Made by a program: the position numbers and the translations under genes. A stretch of 41,980 nt of DNA from DATJHM01 sp035493895 (GTDB lineage: Bacteria; Chloroflexota; Ktedonobacteria; Ktedonobacterales; Ktedonobacteraceae). Below, in pieces: positions 17,028-25,378 of this stretch. The stretch spans positions 1 to 41,980 of the forward strand of contig DATJHM010000197.1 of NCBI GenBank assembly GCA_035493895.1, in the 5' to 3' direction. The notes below the pieces were generated by a model that saw only the letters and a program-made list of their open reading frames with translations, did not search any database and was not told where the DNA came from. The stretch's first letter is position 1; each line of letters begins with the position of its first letter.

Positions 17028-18518
17028 ATGACCACGACATCTATTCCGCGAGGAAAATATCATATCTGGACCGTCGGCTGCCAGATGAACCAGGCAGATT
17101 CCCAGCGCATACAGACGATGCTGGAGGAGATGGGCTGGGAAGAGACAAGTATGGAGCAGGCGAATCTCGTGGTCCTCAATACTTGTAGTGTTCGTCAGGC
17201 TCCAGAAGAGAAAGCACACAATCTGCTTGCTCGCCTCAGACAGAGTAAAGCCCAACGAGATGATCTGCTGGTGGCGATGATGGGTTGTATGATTGGCAAT
17301 CAGAAGACGATTGATGCGCTGAGCAAGCGCTATCCACATATCGACCTCTTCATGAAAGTTGAGCAGGCCGACATTCTTCCCCAGTTTTTAGAGGAGCGTT
17401 GGACTCCTATCTCTGGAGCAGGCTGTCTGGATATTGAGTTTTTGCCTGATAGCGAGACGCAACAACCTGTCTCCGAACCCACACTGCCCGTATTTGCCAC
17501 CTCGCTCAATACCAGCGGCAGGCGCACCGTCCTCCCCATGGCGATTACGCCGAAGCCAGGTGAGCGAATTGCACATTATCCCACCCAGATAGAGCCAGTC
17601 AAAGCCAGCCCGTCGGCATGGTTACCGATCGTTCTGGGTTGCAATAAGGTCTGCACGTATTGTATAGTACCTTACCGCAGAGGTCGTGAGCGGAGTCGAC
17701 CCGTGGCAGAGTTGCTGCTAGAAGCACAGTCACTGGTCGATAAAGGCGCGAAAGAGCTGACGCTGCTTGGACAGACTGTAGAGGCATATGGGCTGGATCT
17801 GCCCGGCACGCCCGATCTGGCAGACCTGATGACCAGCCTGAGCGAAATCTCAGGCTTGCAGCGCATCCGCTTCATGACATCCTATCCCAGGCATATGACC
17901 GATAGCATGATCGAGCGCATGGCGCACCTTCCTAAAGTGTGTGAACACTTAAATATACCCGTTCAGGCAGGAGATAATGCTTTGCTCCAACGTATGAAGC
18001 GAGGCTATACTCTGGAAGAGTATTATGAGCGTATAGAACGTGTACGAGAATTATGGCCACAGGTGAGCCTCTCCACGGACGTCATCGTCGGGTTTTGCGG
18101 AGAGACCGAGGAAGAGTTCCAGCACACTCTCGCTATGTTAGAGAAAATTCGCTTTGATGTCGTACATGTGGCTGCCTATTCGGTGCGACCGGGCACGGTC
18201 GCCTCTCGTTGGGATGATGACATACCTCTGGAGGCGAAAAAACAACGCCTGCATGCGGTCGAGGATGTGCAATCAGAGATTGCGTTCACTATCAATCAGA
18301 CCTATGTGGGACGGACAGAGGAAGTAATGCTGGAGGATGTCAACGCAAATCATGGACGCCAGCAATGGAAGGGACGCAATCGCGCGAACAAACTGGTATT
18401 CTTTCCCCAGCCTGAGCAGAGCGTACCAGATGGTTTTCCTTCGTTTGCAATTGGGGATTTCGTCAATGTACGTATCGAGCGGGCTACGGCCTGGTCTCTA
18501 CAGGGCAGCGCTGTTTAA
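17028..18518 (+). CDS. miaB: tRNA methylthiotransferase, MiaB type (radical SAM)
   Basis: Radical SAM enzyme of 496 residues that adds the 2-methylthio group to i6A37 of tRNAs. The N-terminal UPF0004 domain has the three cluster cysteines in GCQMNQAD, NTCSVRQAPEEKA and MGCMIG. The radical SAM motif is GCNKVCTYCIVPYRRGRERS (Cys near 206, 210 and 213), and a TRAM-like RNA-binding domain closes the protein. A linker of about 50-60 residues between the first two domains (DSETQQPVSEPTLPVFATS onward) is longer than in the E. coli enzyme. GAGG sits 8 bases before the ATG at 17028; a GTG one codon earlier is also possible. Confidence 0.93.
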   Translation: MTTTSIPRGKYHIWTVGCQMNQADSQRIQTMLEEMGWEETSMEQANLVVLNTCSVRQAPEEKAHNLLARLRQSKAQRDDLLVAMMGCMIGNQKTIDALSKRYPHIDLFMKVEQADILPQFLEERWTPISGAGCLDIEFLPDSETQQPVSEPTLPVFATSLNTSGRRTVLPMAITPKPGERIAHYPTQIEPVKASPSAWLPIVLGCNKVCTYCIVPYRRGRERSRPVAELLLEAQSLVDKGAKELTLLGQTVEAYGLDLPGTPDLADLMTSLSEISGLQRIRFMTSYPRHMTDSMIERMAHLPKVCEHLNIPVQAGDNALLQRMKRGYTLEEYYERIERVRELWPQVSLSTDVIVGFCGETEEEFQHTLAMLEKIRFDVVHVAAYSVRPGTVASRWDDDIPLEAKKQRLHAVEDVQSEIAFTINQTYVGRTEEVMLEDVNANHGRQQWKGRNRANKLVFFPQPEQSVPDGFPSFAIGDFVNVRIERATAWSLQGSAV

Positions 18519-18594
18519 TGCATGAATTAACAACGCAGCAGCGCAGAGATCAGAAGAACAGGACTGATGACTTTGATGATGGAGGAGTTGTTTG

Positions 18595-19413
18595 ATGACG
18601 CAACAAGCACAGTCGGCTGAAGAGAAAGCACGATTGAAAAAGCAGTGGACAGAGCTTGCTGTTAAACAGGCGCAAGAGGGACAGTGGGAAGAGGCCGCAG
18701 AGACTAATAAAAATATTCTCGGATTATTCCCGTTTGAACCGGACGCCTTCAACCGGCTAGGGAAAGCATATAGTGAGTTAGGGCAATATGCAGAGGCGCG
18801 TCAGGCCTATTCGCAGACCTTGAAATATAGCCCGAAGAACGCGATCGCGAAGAAAAATCTTGAACGTCTTGCGCTTATTCAGGATGAAGCTGTGAAGGTG
18901 CAGACGGTTATAGAACGCATCGACCCACGGCAGTTTATCGAGGAAAGCGGCAAGACTGGTATGACTGAGCTGATTACTCAGGCTCCCCCGTCGGTGCTGG
19001 CAAAAGTCGGAGTTGGCGATCCCGTGCAACTCCTGGTGCAGGGGCACTCCCTGCTCGTGAATAGCGCCGCCGGAGAGAACATCGGGCGCGTCGAGCCTCG
19101 TCTGGCCGGACGCCTGATCGATTTTATTACGCAGGGGAACCGCTACACGGCCGCAATCTTCTCTATGGAAGGCAATATTGTACGCCTGATCATTCGCGAA
19201 GATTACCAGCATCCCTCGATGTTTAACAAGGTGAGTTTCCCCTCTCAGGGGACCGGCGACAATTTCCGCGCTTACATCAAAGACTCAATGCTCCGTCTGG
19301 ATCGCGATGACGAGGACGAGATGGGCAATGACGATGAGTACTATGATGGCGGCGACGAGAGCGATGATATGAGCGAAATCGATTTTGAGGGCGGGAACGA
19401 ACCCGAAGAGTAG
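18595..19413 (+). CDS. TPR-repeat protein with acidic tail
   Basis: Cytoplasmic protein of 272 residues. Residues 1-100 hold at least two tetratricopeptide repeats (QWEEAAETNKNILGLFPFEP, then AFNRLGKAYSELGQYAEARQ). A globular middle domain (SVLAKVGVGDPVQLLVQGHS, GENIGRVEPRLAGRLIDFI) and a very acidic tail (DRDDEDEMGNDDEYYDGGDE) follow. A strong GGAGGAG precedes the ATG at 18595. It lies 77 bases after the MiaB-type gene on the same strand and ahead of a 40-residue basic protein, so the three may be cotranscribed. The middle domain is not one I can name with confidence; a nucleic-acid or protein-interaction role is likely. Confidence 0.8.
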   Translation: MTQQAQSAEEKARLKKQWTELAVKQAQEGQWEEAAETNKNILGLFPFEPDAFNRLGKAYSELGQYAEARQAYSQTLKYSPKNAIAKKNLERLALIQDEAVKVQTVIERIDPRQFIEESGKTGMTELITQAPPSVLAKVGVGDPVQLLVQGHSLLVNSAAGENIGRVEPRLAGRLIDFITQGNRYTAAIFSMEGNIVRLIIREDYQHPSMFNKVSFPSQGTGDNFRAYIKDSMLRLDRDDEDEMGNDDEYYDGGDESDDMSEIDFEGGNEPEE

Positions 19414-19456
19414 ATTGAAAAAAATAGACTAGTATTGGTAGGAAAGGATCTCTTGT

Positions 19457-19579
19457 ATGAACAAAACAAAACGCGTGGCGTGGCATAAACATCTCGCGAA
19501 GGCGAAAAAATTCAATGAGAAGCAGCGTCAGGCTCAGAAGGCTAGTGGTCCCGTGACATCGTCGACCGCGCGGCGCTAA
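19457..19579 (+). CDS. 40-residue highly basic microprotein
   Basis: Short gene with a good ribosome site (GGAAAGGA, 19441-19448) and ATG at 19457. The product is very basic: it starts MNKTKRVAWHKHLAKAKKFN, continues with Lys, Gln and Arg, and ends in Arg-Arg. It resembles small ribosome- or nucleic-acid-binding peptides. It follows the TPR gene by 43 bases, in the same direction, and its acidic-tailed neighbour could bind it. I know no named family; the call rests on the ribosome site, spacing and biased composition. Confidence 0.6.
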   Translation: MNKTKRVAWHKHLAKAKKFNEKQRQAQKASGPVTSSTARR

Positions 19580-19616
19580 GTGTGCTGCGCACGTCTCATT
19601 CGTTTGCGTGTGAGTT

Positions 19617-21251
19617 ATGAGCAGTTTGCAATCTTCGATATCTTCAGCTTCTGTGCGTAATATCTTAACACTGCTCGTCTCACGAGATGCACAACTGGTG
19701 GCAGGAGCAGCGGGTTTAGAACGCCGGGTGACCTGGGCGTGCTGTATGCGCGTGCGCTTGCCCGCATTTGAGAGCGTACAGGGGGGCGAACTTGCCCTTC
19801 TGACGCTCTCTCACTTGCGTCGCCTGGACGAGACGTTACCGCATTTGCTAAAAAGCCTGCACAAAGTTGGCGTGGCCGCCGTCGGGGTCGCCGCGCCAAC
19901 TGCTGAAGCACTCGGCCATGAAGCGGAAGCTCTGGCCGATCAGCTTCATTTACCCTTAATATTATTGCCTGCCAGCACGGTCCTTGACGAAATTGCCCGC
20001 GAAGTAATCACGTTCGTCGTGAGCTTTCGTGATGAAGTTGAGCGCAAGGCTACTGAGATCTCGCAACAACTCCTGCAATTAAGCGCTCAGGGCGTTGGCA
20101 TGCAGGGGATCTGCCAGCATCTGGCAAACAATCGCAACAAATGGGTCATTGTTCAGGATTCAGATCAGCGTATTCGTTTTCAAGCCTCCCCCGCTCAGGC
20201 CGACGCGCTTCTTCTCCCCCTGCCTGTAACCGATGAGCTTCTCCGGCTACAAGGTTTAACGCGTGTCGTTGAGCCTGTTTTAATTCGCCATGAGATTGTC
20301 GGCTATCTTTCCGTTGTGGGCAACGAGAACGATTTCGACTATCTGGAGCGCATCATCCTGGGTCAGGTGGCTCCTATTCTGGCTCTTGAGTTCGCCCGCG
20401 AACGCGAAAGAAGCGAGGTGGAGAGCCGCTATCAGGTGGAAGCCCTTACTGATGTGTTGCAGGGACATTACCAGCAACCGGAGGAGATGGTCGGTCGGGC
20501 GCGTATTCTGGGGTATGACCTGACAATACCTCAGGTTGTCGTCATCTTTGAAATGTCTCCCTCTGAACCAGATTTCTCCAATGGCAGCCTGGTTGCCCAA
20601 TGGAGCAAGCGTGTTCGCGATGAGTTGCTGCGCATCTGGCCTTCGTGCTGGCTGCTGAGTGAATCCAGGCGCGTGATCGGGCTCTTGCCGGTGATCGATC
20701 TCGATTGTAGCCTCGATGACGAACGCGAATGCGAAAATGCTATCTTCTTGCGCATAGAACGCTTGCAGACCCGCATGTCGCAAAATAGAAACAATGGACC
20801 GCGTGTCCCTGCTTACTCATGTGGCGTAGGACGTATCTGTAGAAACCTGCAAGGGGTACCTCAGTCCAATCGAGAGGCGCAACAGGCTCTGGAGGTCGGT
20901 CGCCGCCTTTTTAGCGAGGGCAAAATTCACTCGTTCGCTCGCCTTGGCATCTATCGCTTACTCTTCTATCTTGATGGGCAGAACGAACTGAACGATTTCT
21001 ATCAGGAGACCTTGGGTCCTCTTCTCATCCACGATGCACGCAACGATGGCACGCTGGTCGAGACTCTGGAAGGGTTTTTCCGCTGCAACGGAAACCTGAG
21101 CGAAACGGCGCGTACTATGCATCTGCATCGCAATTCCCTGCTCTATCGCCTGGACCGCATTCAGGAGATTCTCGGGCATTCGCTGGATGACTCAGAGCTA
21201 CGCCTCTCGCTCCAGATTGCGCTGAAGATTCACCATTTGCATAAACGTTAG
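19617..21251 (+). CDS. PucR-family transcriptional regulator
   Basis: DNA-binding regulator of 544 residues. Residues 1-130 match the purine-catabolism-regulator-like sensor domain (ILTLLVSRDAQLVAGAAGLE, VTWACCM, GGELALLTL). A middle GAF/GGDEF-like region follows (about 140-420, with YSCGVGRICRNLQGVPQSN). The C-terminal PucR helix-turn-helix is FFRCNGNLSETARTMHLHRN then SLLYRLDRIQEILG. Members regulate catabolic operons in response to small metabolites; here no purine genes are adjacent. It is convergent with the Sua5-type gene, with only 29 bases between the stops. Confidence 0.9.
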   Translation: MSSLQSSISSASVRNILTLLVSRDAQLVAGAAGLERRVTWACCMRVRLPAFESVQGGELALLTLSHLRRLDETLPHLLKSLHKVGVAAVGVAAPTAEALGHEAEALADQLHLPLILLPASTVLDEIAREVITFVVSFRDEVERKATEISQQLLQLSAQGVGMQGICQHLANNRNKWVIVQDSDQRIRFQASPAQADALLLPLPVTDELLRLQGLTRVVEPVLIRHEIVGYLSVVGNENDFDYLERIILGQVAPILALEFARERERSEVESRYQVEALTDVLQGHYQQPEEMVGRARILGYDLTIPQVVVIFEMSPSEPDFSNGSLVAQWSKRVRDELLRIWPSCWLLSESRRVIGLLPVIDLDCSLDDERECENAIFLRIERLQTRMSQNRNNGPRVPAYSCGVGRICRNLQGVPQSNREAQQALEVGRRLFSEGKIHSFARLGIYRLLFYLDGQNELNDFYQETLGPLLIHDARNDGTLVETLEGFFRCNGNLSETARTMHLHRNSLLYRLDRIQEILGHSLDDSELRLSLQIALKIHHLHKR

Positions 21252-21281
21252 GTAGAGGCGCGGCTTGTCTGCGCCAGGGGC
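21252..21281. repeat. Fragment of a dispersed repeat
   Basis: GTAGAGGCGCGGCTTGTCTG and the following GCGCCAGGG match the left end of the inverted-repeat element at 31262-31478 (GTAGAGGCGCTGCTTGTCTG) with one mismatch in the first 20 bases. Only this end is present, between two convergent stops. Confidence 0.6.
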
Positions 21282-22360
21282 TAGCAGTAAATAACTTTGC
21301 CTCCACTGGCTTTCAGCAGACGATCACGGATCGCTAGCCCAAGCCCTTGCTCTGCGAATGAGCGGCAAAGAATGACCTGTACTCCGGCCTCTTCCAGCGT
21401 ACGCAGACCGGCAAAGAGATTGGTTGCAAGTTGATCGGGGTCATGAAGCGAGCCGAGACTGGCGATGTGGGCTGAACTCTCTGCAAAAAACGCGCTATCT
21501 TCCTGGGCCAGGAGGAGGCCGACGCGTTCGCCCTGTTTTGTGCGTTGCTGTACCTCTGCCAGTAAGGCGGTCCGTATATTTTCCTGCTCTCCCTCATAAA
21601 GATAGGTTGGTACTGCCGGTGCATAGTGAACAAGCATCTGGCCTGGGGCCGTGATAGTCTTTTCTTCTTCTCCCCCTGTATTCTGTTTTGTCCGTGGTTG
21701 AGGTGCCTGTACCTCTGGCAGCAGGGTACGTAGTGCCTCAAGACTGATGCCGCCGGGCCGCAAGATCGTGGGCACTGGCTTGCTCAGATCGAGAATCGTG
21801 GACTCGACCCCCACTGTGCAGGGACCGGCATCGAGAATCAGCGGGACGCGTCCTGCAAGATCCTGCCAGACGTGCTGAGCCGTGGTTGGGCTCACATGCA
21901 TAAAGCGGTTCGCGCTGGGTGCTGCGATCGGCGAGCCGGTCGCCTGAATAAGCGCGTGGGCGACGGGATGGCGTGGCATACGTACGGCTACGGTCGGCAG
22001 ATGAGCCGTCACGCGGGATGAGACGCGGGCGCTTGCCGGTAAAATCAATGTGAGCGGGCCGGGCCAGAAAGTCTGCGCCAGTAAGCGTGCCGTCTCAGAG
22101 ATGCTGACAACCAGCTCATCCAGTTCCTCTATGTCTGCAATATGGACAATCAAGGGATCATGAAAGGGCCGACCCTTTGCCGCAAAAATTGCCTCAACTG
22201 CCGCAACTTGCAGCGCATCGGCCCCCAGCCCATACACCGTCTCCGTGGGAAAGACGACAAGTTCGCCTCGATGCAGCAGCGAGGCGGCATAATCAATAAT
22301 GGCGCTATCTGGATGTATCGGATCGATGGTTAACAGTTCTGTCTGATAATGTATCGTCAT
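21281..22360 (-). CDS. sua5: L-threonylcarbamoyladenylate synthase, Sua5 type
   Basis: Makes threonylcarbamoyl-AMP from threonine, bicarbonate and ATP for the t6A37 modification of ANN-decoding tRNAs. The YrdC/Sua5 core covers about residues 15-210: VVFPTETVYGLGADAL, AKGRPFHDPLIVHI, SPIAAPSANRFMHVSPTTAQ, and DAGPCTVGVESTILDL. The remaining 150 residues form the Sua5 C-terminal domain (LRPGGISLEALRTLLPEV, APGQMLVHYAPAVPTYLY). The 359-residue length fits the two-domain Sua5 form rather than short TsaC. No strong ribosome site is visible. Confidence 0.93.
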   Translation of the reverse strand: MTIHYQTELLTIDPIHPDSAIIDYAASLLHRGELVVFPTETVYGLGADALQVAAVEAIFAAKGRPFHDPLIVHIADIEELDELVVSISETARLLAQTFWPGPLTLILPASARVSSRVTAHLPTVAVRMPRHPVAHALIQATGSPIAAPSANRFMHVSPTTAQHVWQDLAGRVPLILDAGPCTVGVESTILDLSKPVPTILRPGGISLEALRTLLPEVQAPQPRTKQNTGGEEEKTITAPGQMLVHYAPAVPTYLYEGEQENIRTALLAEVQQRTKQGERVGLLLAQEDSAFFAESSAHIASLGSLHDPDQLATNLFAGLRTLEEAGVQVILCRSFAEQGLGLAIRDRLLKASGGKVIYC

Positions 22361-22485
22361 AATAAGTTATTGTGCTCTCATGTGAATCAGGACAAATGCT
22401 TGCAGAGAGTATAGCATATCGCAAAAAGAAAATCCCCCCATGGCGCTTGATAACACACGTTTTGGCAATCATCGAAAATGCACCC

Positions 22486-22735
22486 CATCCCCCCCCGGCC
22501 ATCTCGCCCAAATATTGAGGTAGGGGCCGTGGTTCATCCCAATACCGTTCAAATAAGTGCAATGGAGGTTTGCGTTTGGCTCACACGAATGAGCCTTGCA
22601 GGCCCCAAGGCAAGACCAATTGCACTCTATAGAGAACCTTCTCGTGCAATCTCTCTGAGCTCAGATTCTCCTTATTTGAACGGTATTGTGGTTCATCCCG
22701 GCCCACGGCCCCCACCGGCCATCTTGCTTCAGGGG
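22486..22735. repeat. Dispersed palindromic repeat copy, interrupted by a MITE
   Basis: The two halves (22486-22540 and 22688-22735), joined, read as one copy of the repeat seen at 27371-27545: GTAGGGGCCGTGGTTCATCC, then GGCCCACGGCCCCCACCGGC. The joined copy has a long stem GGGGCCGTGG / CCCACGGCCCC around the hairpin loop. The insertion at 22541-22687 splits it. Confidence 0.75.
22541..22687. mobile_element. 147-bp MITE-like insertion with 17-bp terminal inverted repeats
   Basis: AATACCGTTCAAATAAG at 22541-22557 is the exact inverse complement of 22671-22687. The 12 bases GTGGTTCATCCC occur directly on both sides (22529-22540 and 22688-22699), a target-site duplication. The element has no coding capacity. 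A 10-12 bp duplication is characteristic of IS4-family transposases such as the IS231 group, so a full IS elsewhere in the genome with these ends is the expected mobiliser; this last point is inference. Confidence 0.8.
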
Positions 22736-22838
22736 ACCTCAACGGAAATGTTGCATATTTTCTGAGCTGATGCTACTGTTGATAGAAGAACCTGAGCGTT
22801 GCCTCAGAGAAATCCTTTCAAAGCATCACGAGGTTTAT

Positions 22839-23603
22839 ATGAAATCGAAACGGCTTTTGCTGTGGGTTATTGGTATTGTCGTCTGTATTTTGTTGTTTGT
22901 CGTCCTGCCCTTTGCTTACTGGATGCATCCTTTCGCAGCTTCTTCGGCAGCACAGACAGCCATGCAGAACGGTGGGGGGGTGACGGTGAGCACCCGGGGG
23001 GATCAGATTGTATTTACGCCCGCGACTCCTGCGACCACGGGCCTGATTTTTTATCCCGCGGCCCGCGTCCCTGCCGAGGCGTACGCGGTCTATATGCGCA
23101 CGTTTGCCGAGCATGGCTATCTGGCCGTGGTTGTGAATATGCCGCTGGATATGGCCTTGTTCGGAGGTGATCGCGCCTCTGAAGTGATGGCCGCGCATCC
23201 TGCCATTACCCACTGGGCGATTGGTGGGCAGGCGCTGGGAGGCGTCATGGCGCTGGGCTTTGCCGTGAAGACGCCACAGGTGAAGGGGCTACTCCTCTAT
23301 GGCGCGTATCCTGATACGGACGCTTCTCATGCGACTTCACTGGCGATTACTTCTATCTATGGAACCCAGGACGCTCTTGCTACTCCCGCTAAAATAAACT
23401 CTTCGAAGAATCTTCTGCCAGACACGACGCGTTTTGTGGGTGTAAAAGGTAGCGTGCAGGGGTATTTTGGCGATTATGGGACGCAGGATGGGGATGGTCA
23501 ACCCACTGTGAGCCGCCAGCAGGCCCAGTCGCAGATCGTTGCAGCCAGTCTGCAACTGCTTCAGCAGATCAGTGGGAATGCATCGACTGGGAGTTCACTA
23601 TAG
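22839..23603 (+). CDS. Membrane-anchored alpha/beta hydrolase
   Basis: Protein of 254 residues. An N-terminal hydrophobic segment (LLLWVIGIVVCILLFVVLPF) anchors or exports it. The rest is an alpha/beta hydrolase fold: GLIFYPAARVPAEAYAVYMR, HGYLAVVVNMPLDMALFG, the nucleophile-elbow-like IGGQALGGVMAL, and SIYGTQDALATP. The elbow reads G-G-Q-A-L-G-G, so the usual Ser nucleophile is not in place; the family of PF12695-like proteins often shows G-G-H-S-x-G-G. The enzyme may be inactive or use another residue. The ATG at 22839 has GAGG 6 bases ahead; upstream in-frame codons run into the repeat. Confidence 0.8.
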   Translation: MKSKRLLLWVIGIVVCILLFVVLPFAYWMHPFAASSAAQTAMQNGGGVTVSTRGDQIVFTPATPATTGLIFYPAARVPAEAYAVYMRTFAEHGYLAVVVNMPLDMALFGGDRASEVMAAHPAITHWAIGGQALGGVMALGFAVKTPQVKGLLLYGAYPDTDASHATSLAITSIYGTQDALATPAKINSSKNLLPDTTRFVGVKGSVQGYFGDYGTQDGDGQPTVSRQQAQSQIVAASLQLLQQISGNASTGSSL

Positions 23604-23632
23604 CCCATCTTGGGCGTGAATGACGTGGTTCG

Positions 23633-23661
23633 TTGACACTTTCCCACTCTCTTCTTATACT
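23633..23661 (+). promoter_or_regulatory. Strong sigma-70-type promoter
   Basis: TTGACA (23633-23638) and TATACT (23656-23661) with a 17-bp spacer, about 65 bases ahead of the coiled-coil gene start. Confidence 0.75.
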
Positions 23662-23726
23662 GATACCGTGCCGTACGTCGAGGACGATGTATATGCAAGT
23701 TTGTTAAGGGAAGAAGGTGCTCACCA

Positions 23727-24623
23727 ATGTCATTCACGCAAGATGAATTGCAGGCGTTTAATACTATTCTCGATCAGCGCTTAGCTGCCCAGCGCCGTGA
23801 ATTGGAGCGTACCTTTGATCAGCGTATCAATACGCTCAAAATTACGTTTGAGCAACGTGTAGAATCGTTGCAGCAAAATATGCAACGTATGCTGACACTA
23901 CGTTTTGCTGAGCAGCAACTGCGCTTACGTGAAACTCTTGATCAACGCTTGCAGACGCAACAGGCACGCATTACCCGCACGCTTGAACATGAGCATGCAC
24001 AACTGGTACAGACGCAACAGTCTCAGTTCGAAGATGTGATTGAGCGCGCTCTGGCCGCTCAATTGCTGGCTATCGAGCAACTGATCTCGCACCATCAAGA
24101 CGATGAGGAACTACAGGCGTATGCCGCTGAATCTGGCTCCATTCTTCAGGAGGGGTTGAACGCGCAAACGATCGAATCGATTGAAGTGCAGACTGAGATC
24201 CCCTGGGATGATGTCGCAGATATGTTTAGCAAAGCTCTGGATGAGCGTATGACGCATCTCAATGCGTCTTTACAATCCTCTGTTCAGCGCATGGAACAGC
24301 ATGTGCTTGCGCAGGTGCATGGTTTCGCTCAGAATCCGGAAGCGTTCTCCCCTACATCTCGTAGCGCCGACGCCTCTCCCCGCTCTATGCAAGAGGTACT
24401 GGCGGGGATCGAGCAGCTTGAGCGCATTGTCGAATCGATGCAGGTGGCCATGACCGCCAATCACGCTTTCCTCTCCAACCGTCTATTTCACCACCAGCAG
24501 CTACCTCTGGAGCGAGCCCACCCCCGCACAACCCCTCCGACGCCAACGCCAGAGCCAGTATCGCTGGCCGGGCTACAGGCCGCTCGTCTCTCCCTCTCGA
24601 GAGATGCCGAGGATTCTCAATAA
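23727..24623 (+). CDS. Coiled-coil protein of unknown function
   Basis: Cytoplasmic protein of 298 residues, rich in Gln, Glu, Arg and Leu. Residues 1-115 are a long heptad-type coiled coil with a recurring (D/E)QR(L/I/V) unit (DQRLAAQ, DQRINTL, EQRVESL, DQRLQTQ). A shorter helical stretch lies at about 155-190 and another at 215-250, and the C-terminus is Pro/Thr-rich (TTPPTPTPEPVS). No catalytic motif is seen. It has its own strong promoter and an AAGGTG ribosome site. A structural or scaffold role is plausible. Confidence 0.8.
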   Translation: MSFTQDELQAFNTILDQRLAAQRRELERTFDQRINTLKITFEQRVESLQQNMQRMLTLRFAEQQLRLRETLDQRLQTQQARITRTLEHEHAQLVQTQQSQFEDVIERALAAQLLAIEQLISHHQDDEELQAYAAESGSILQEGLNAQTIESIEVQTEIPWDDVADMFSKALDERMTHLNASLQSSVQRMEQHVLAQVHGFAQNPEAFSPTSRSADASPRSMQEVLAGIEQLERIVESMQVAMTANHAFLSNRLFHHQQLPLERAHPRTTPPTPTPEPVSLAGLQAARLSLSRDAEDSQ

Positions 24624-24660
24624 CGTTCTATGGGTGATTGGTAAGAAGGATGTGAGCCAT

Positions 24661-25026
24661 ATGTTTGCTGAACTTGAGAAGCTGGGGCAAGAGGATTTTT
24701 GTTATCTCACCACGACGGGCCGTATTTCTGGCCATGCGCATACCATCGAGATCTGGTTTGCGCTCAGCAGTGCAACACTTTACATGCTTGCCGGTGATCG
24801 CGAGAAGGCCGATTGGGTGAAAAATATTCAGCATACTGCCACTGTTACCGTGAAAATCGGCACCTCTCTCTATTCGGGCCAGGGACGCCTCGTCAAATCC
24901 CCTGAAGAAGACGCGCTTGCACGCCAGCTGGTGGCAGATAAATACGTTCCTCGCAGCGAAGATGATCTGACTGATTGGTCACGCACCGCACTTCCTGTAG
25001 CCATTGATATCACGGCAAGGGACTAA
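24661..25026 (+). CDS. Deazaflavin-dependent nitroreductase-like protein (DUF385 type)
   Basis: Small split-barrel protein of 121 residues. EDFCYLTTTGRISGHAHTIE, LYMLAGDREKADWVKNIQ and TVTVKIGTSLYSGQGRLV are typical of the F420/deazaflavin-binding DUF385 family. The ATG at 24661 begins the conserved domain; an in-frame GTG at 24652 and an ATG at 24604 (inside the previous gene) are alternatives. It starts 37 bases after the coiled-coil gene and is probably cotranscribed with it. Together with the LLM oxidoreductase at 12792 it suggests that the organism makes F420. Substrate unknown. Confidence 0.88.
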   Translation: MFAELEKLGQEDFCYLTTTGRISGHAHTIEIWFALSSATLYMLAGDREKADWVKNIQHTATVTVKIGTSLYSGQGRLVKSPEEDALARQLVADKYVPRSEDDLTDWSRTALPVAIDITARD

Positions 25027-25070
25027 TCCCAGGCTGCATTGCCTGCACGCGTACAATGGCTCCCCAGGCG

Positions 25071-25195
25071 TAGGGACGCCATGGAGGCACGGAATGGCGT
25101 CCGGGAACTCGCTCAACCCATCCCGCTCGTAGACGAGGCGTGCCACCTTTTCCCACTCTTTCGCCTGCCACAGAAATCCCGCAAACGTTGCTTAA
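25071..25195. repeat. Dispersed repeat with GGACGCCAT hairpin
   Basis: GGACGCCAT (25074-25082) and ATGGCGTCC (25094-25102) form a perfect 9-bp stem. The stretch after it (GGAACTCGCTCAACCC, GGCGTGCCACCTTTTCCCAC, GCCACAGAAA) matches, with gaps, the block at 31101-31262. The rest of the 25027-25378 spacer holds no gene; TATAAT at 25334-25339 may belong to the next gene's promoter. Confidence 0.7.
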
Positions 25196-25378
25196 CTGCA
25201 CCACCGGGGTTTTGTCGCTTCACTTCATGGCTATGGGCTTCATCACGTCGCTGCAAATGGCTCATCTCCAGAGAAATTTTGTCGAATAGGAATTTTCTCT
25301 CTTTTTTTATGCTATTTTCAGGTAATACTCGTATATAATGATATCGAATGTTTTGAATTTTATTTAAGGAGGAGATAT

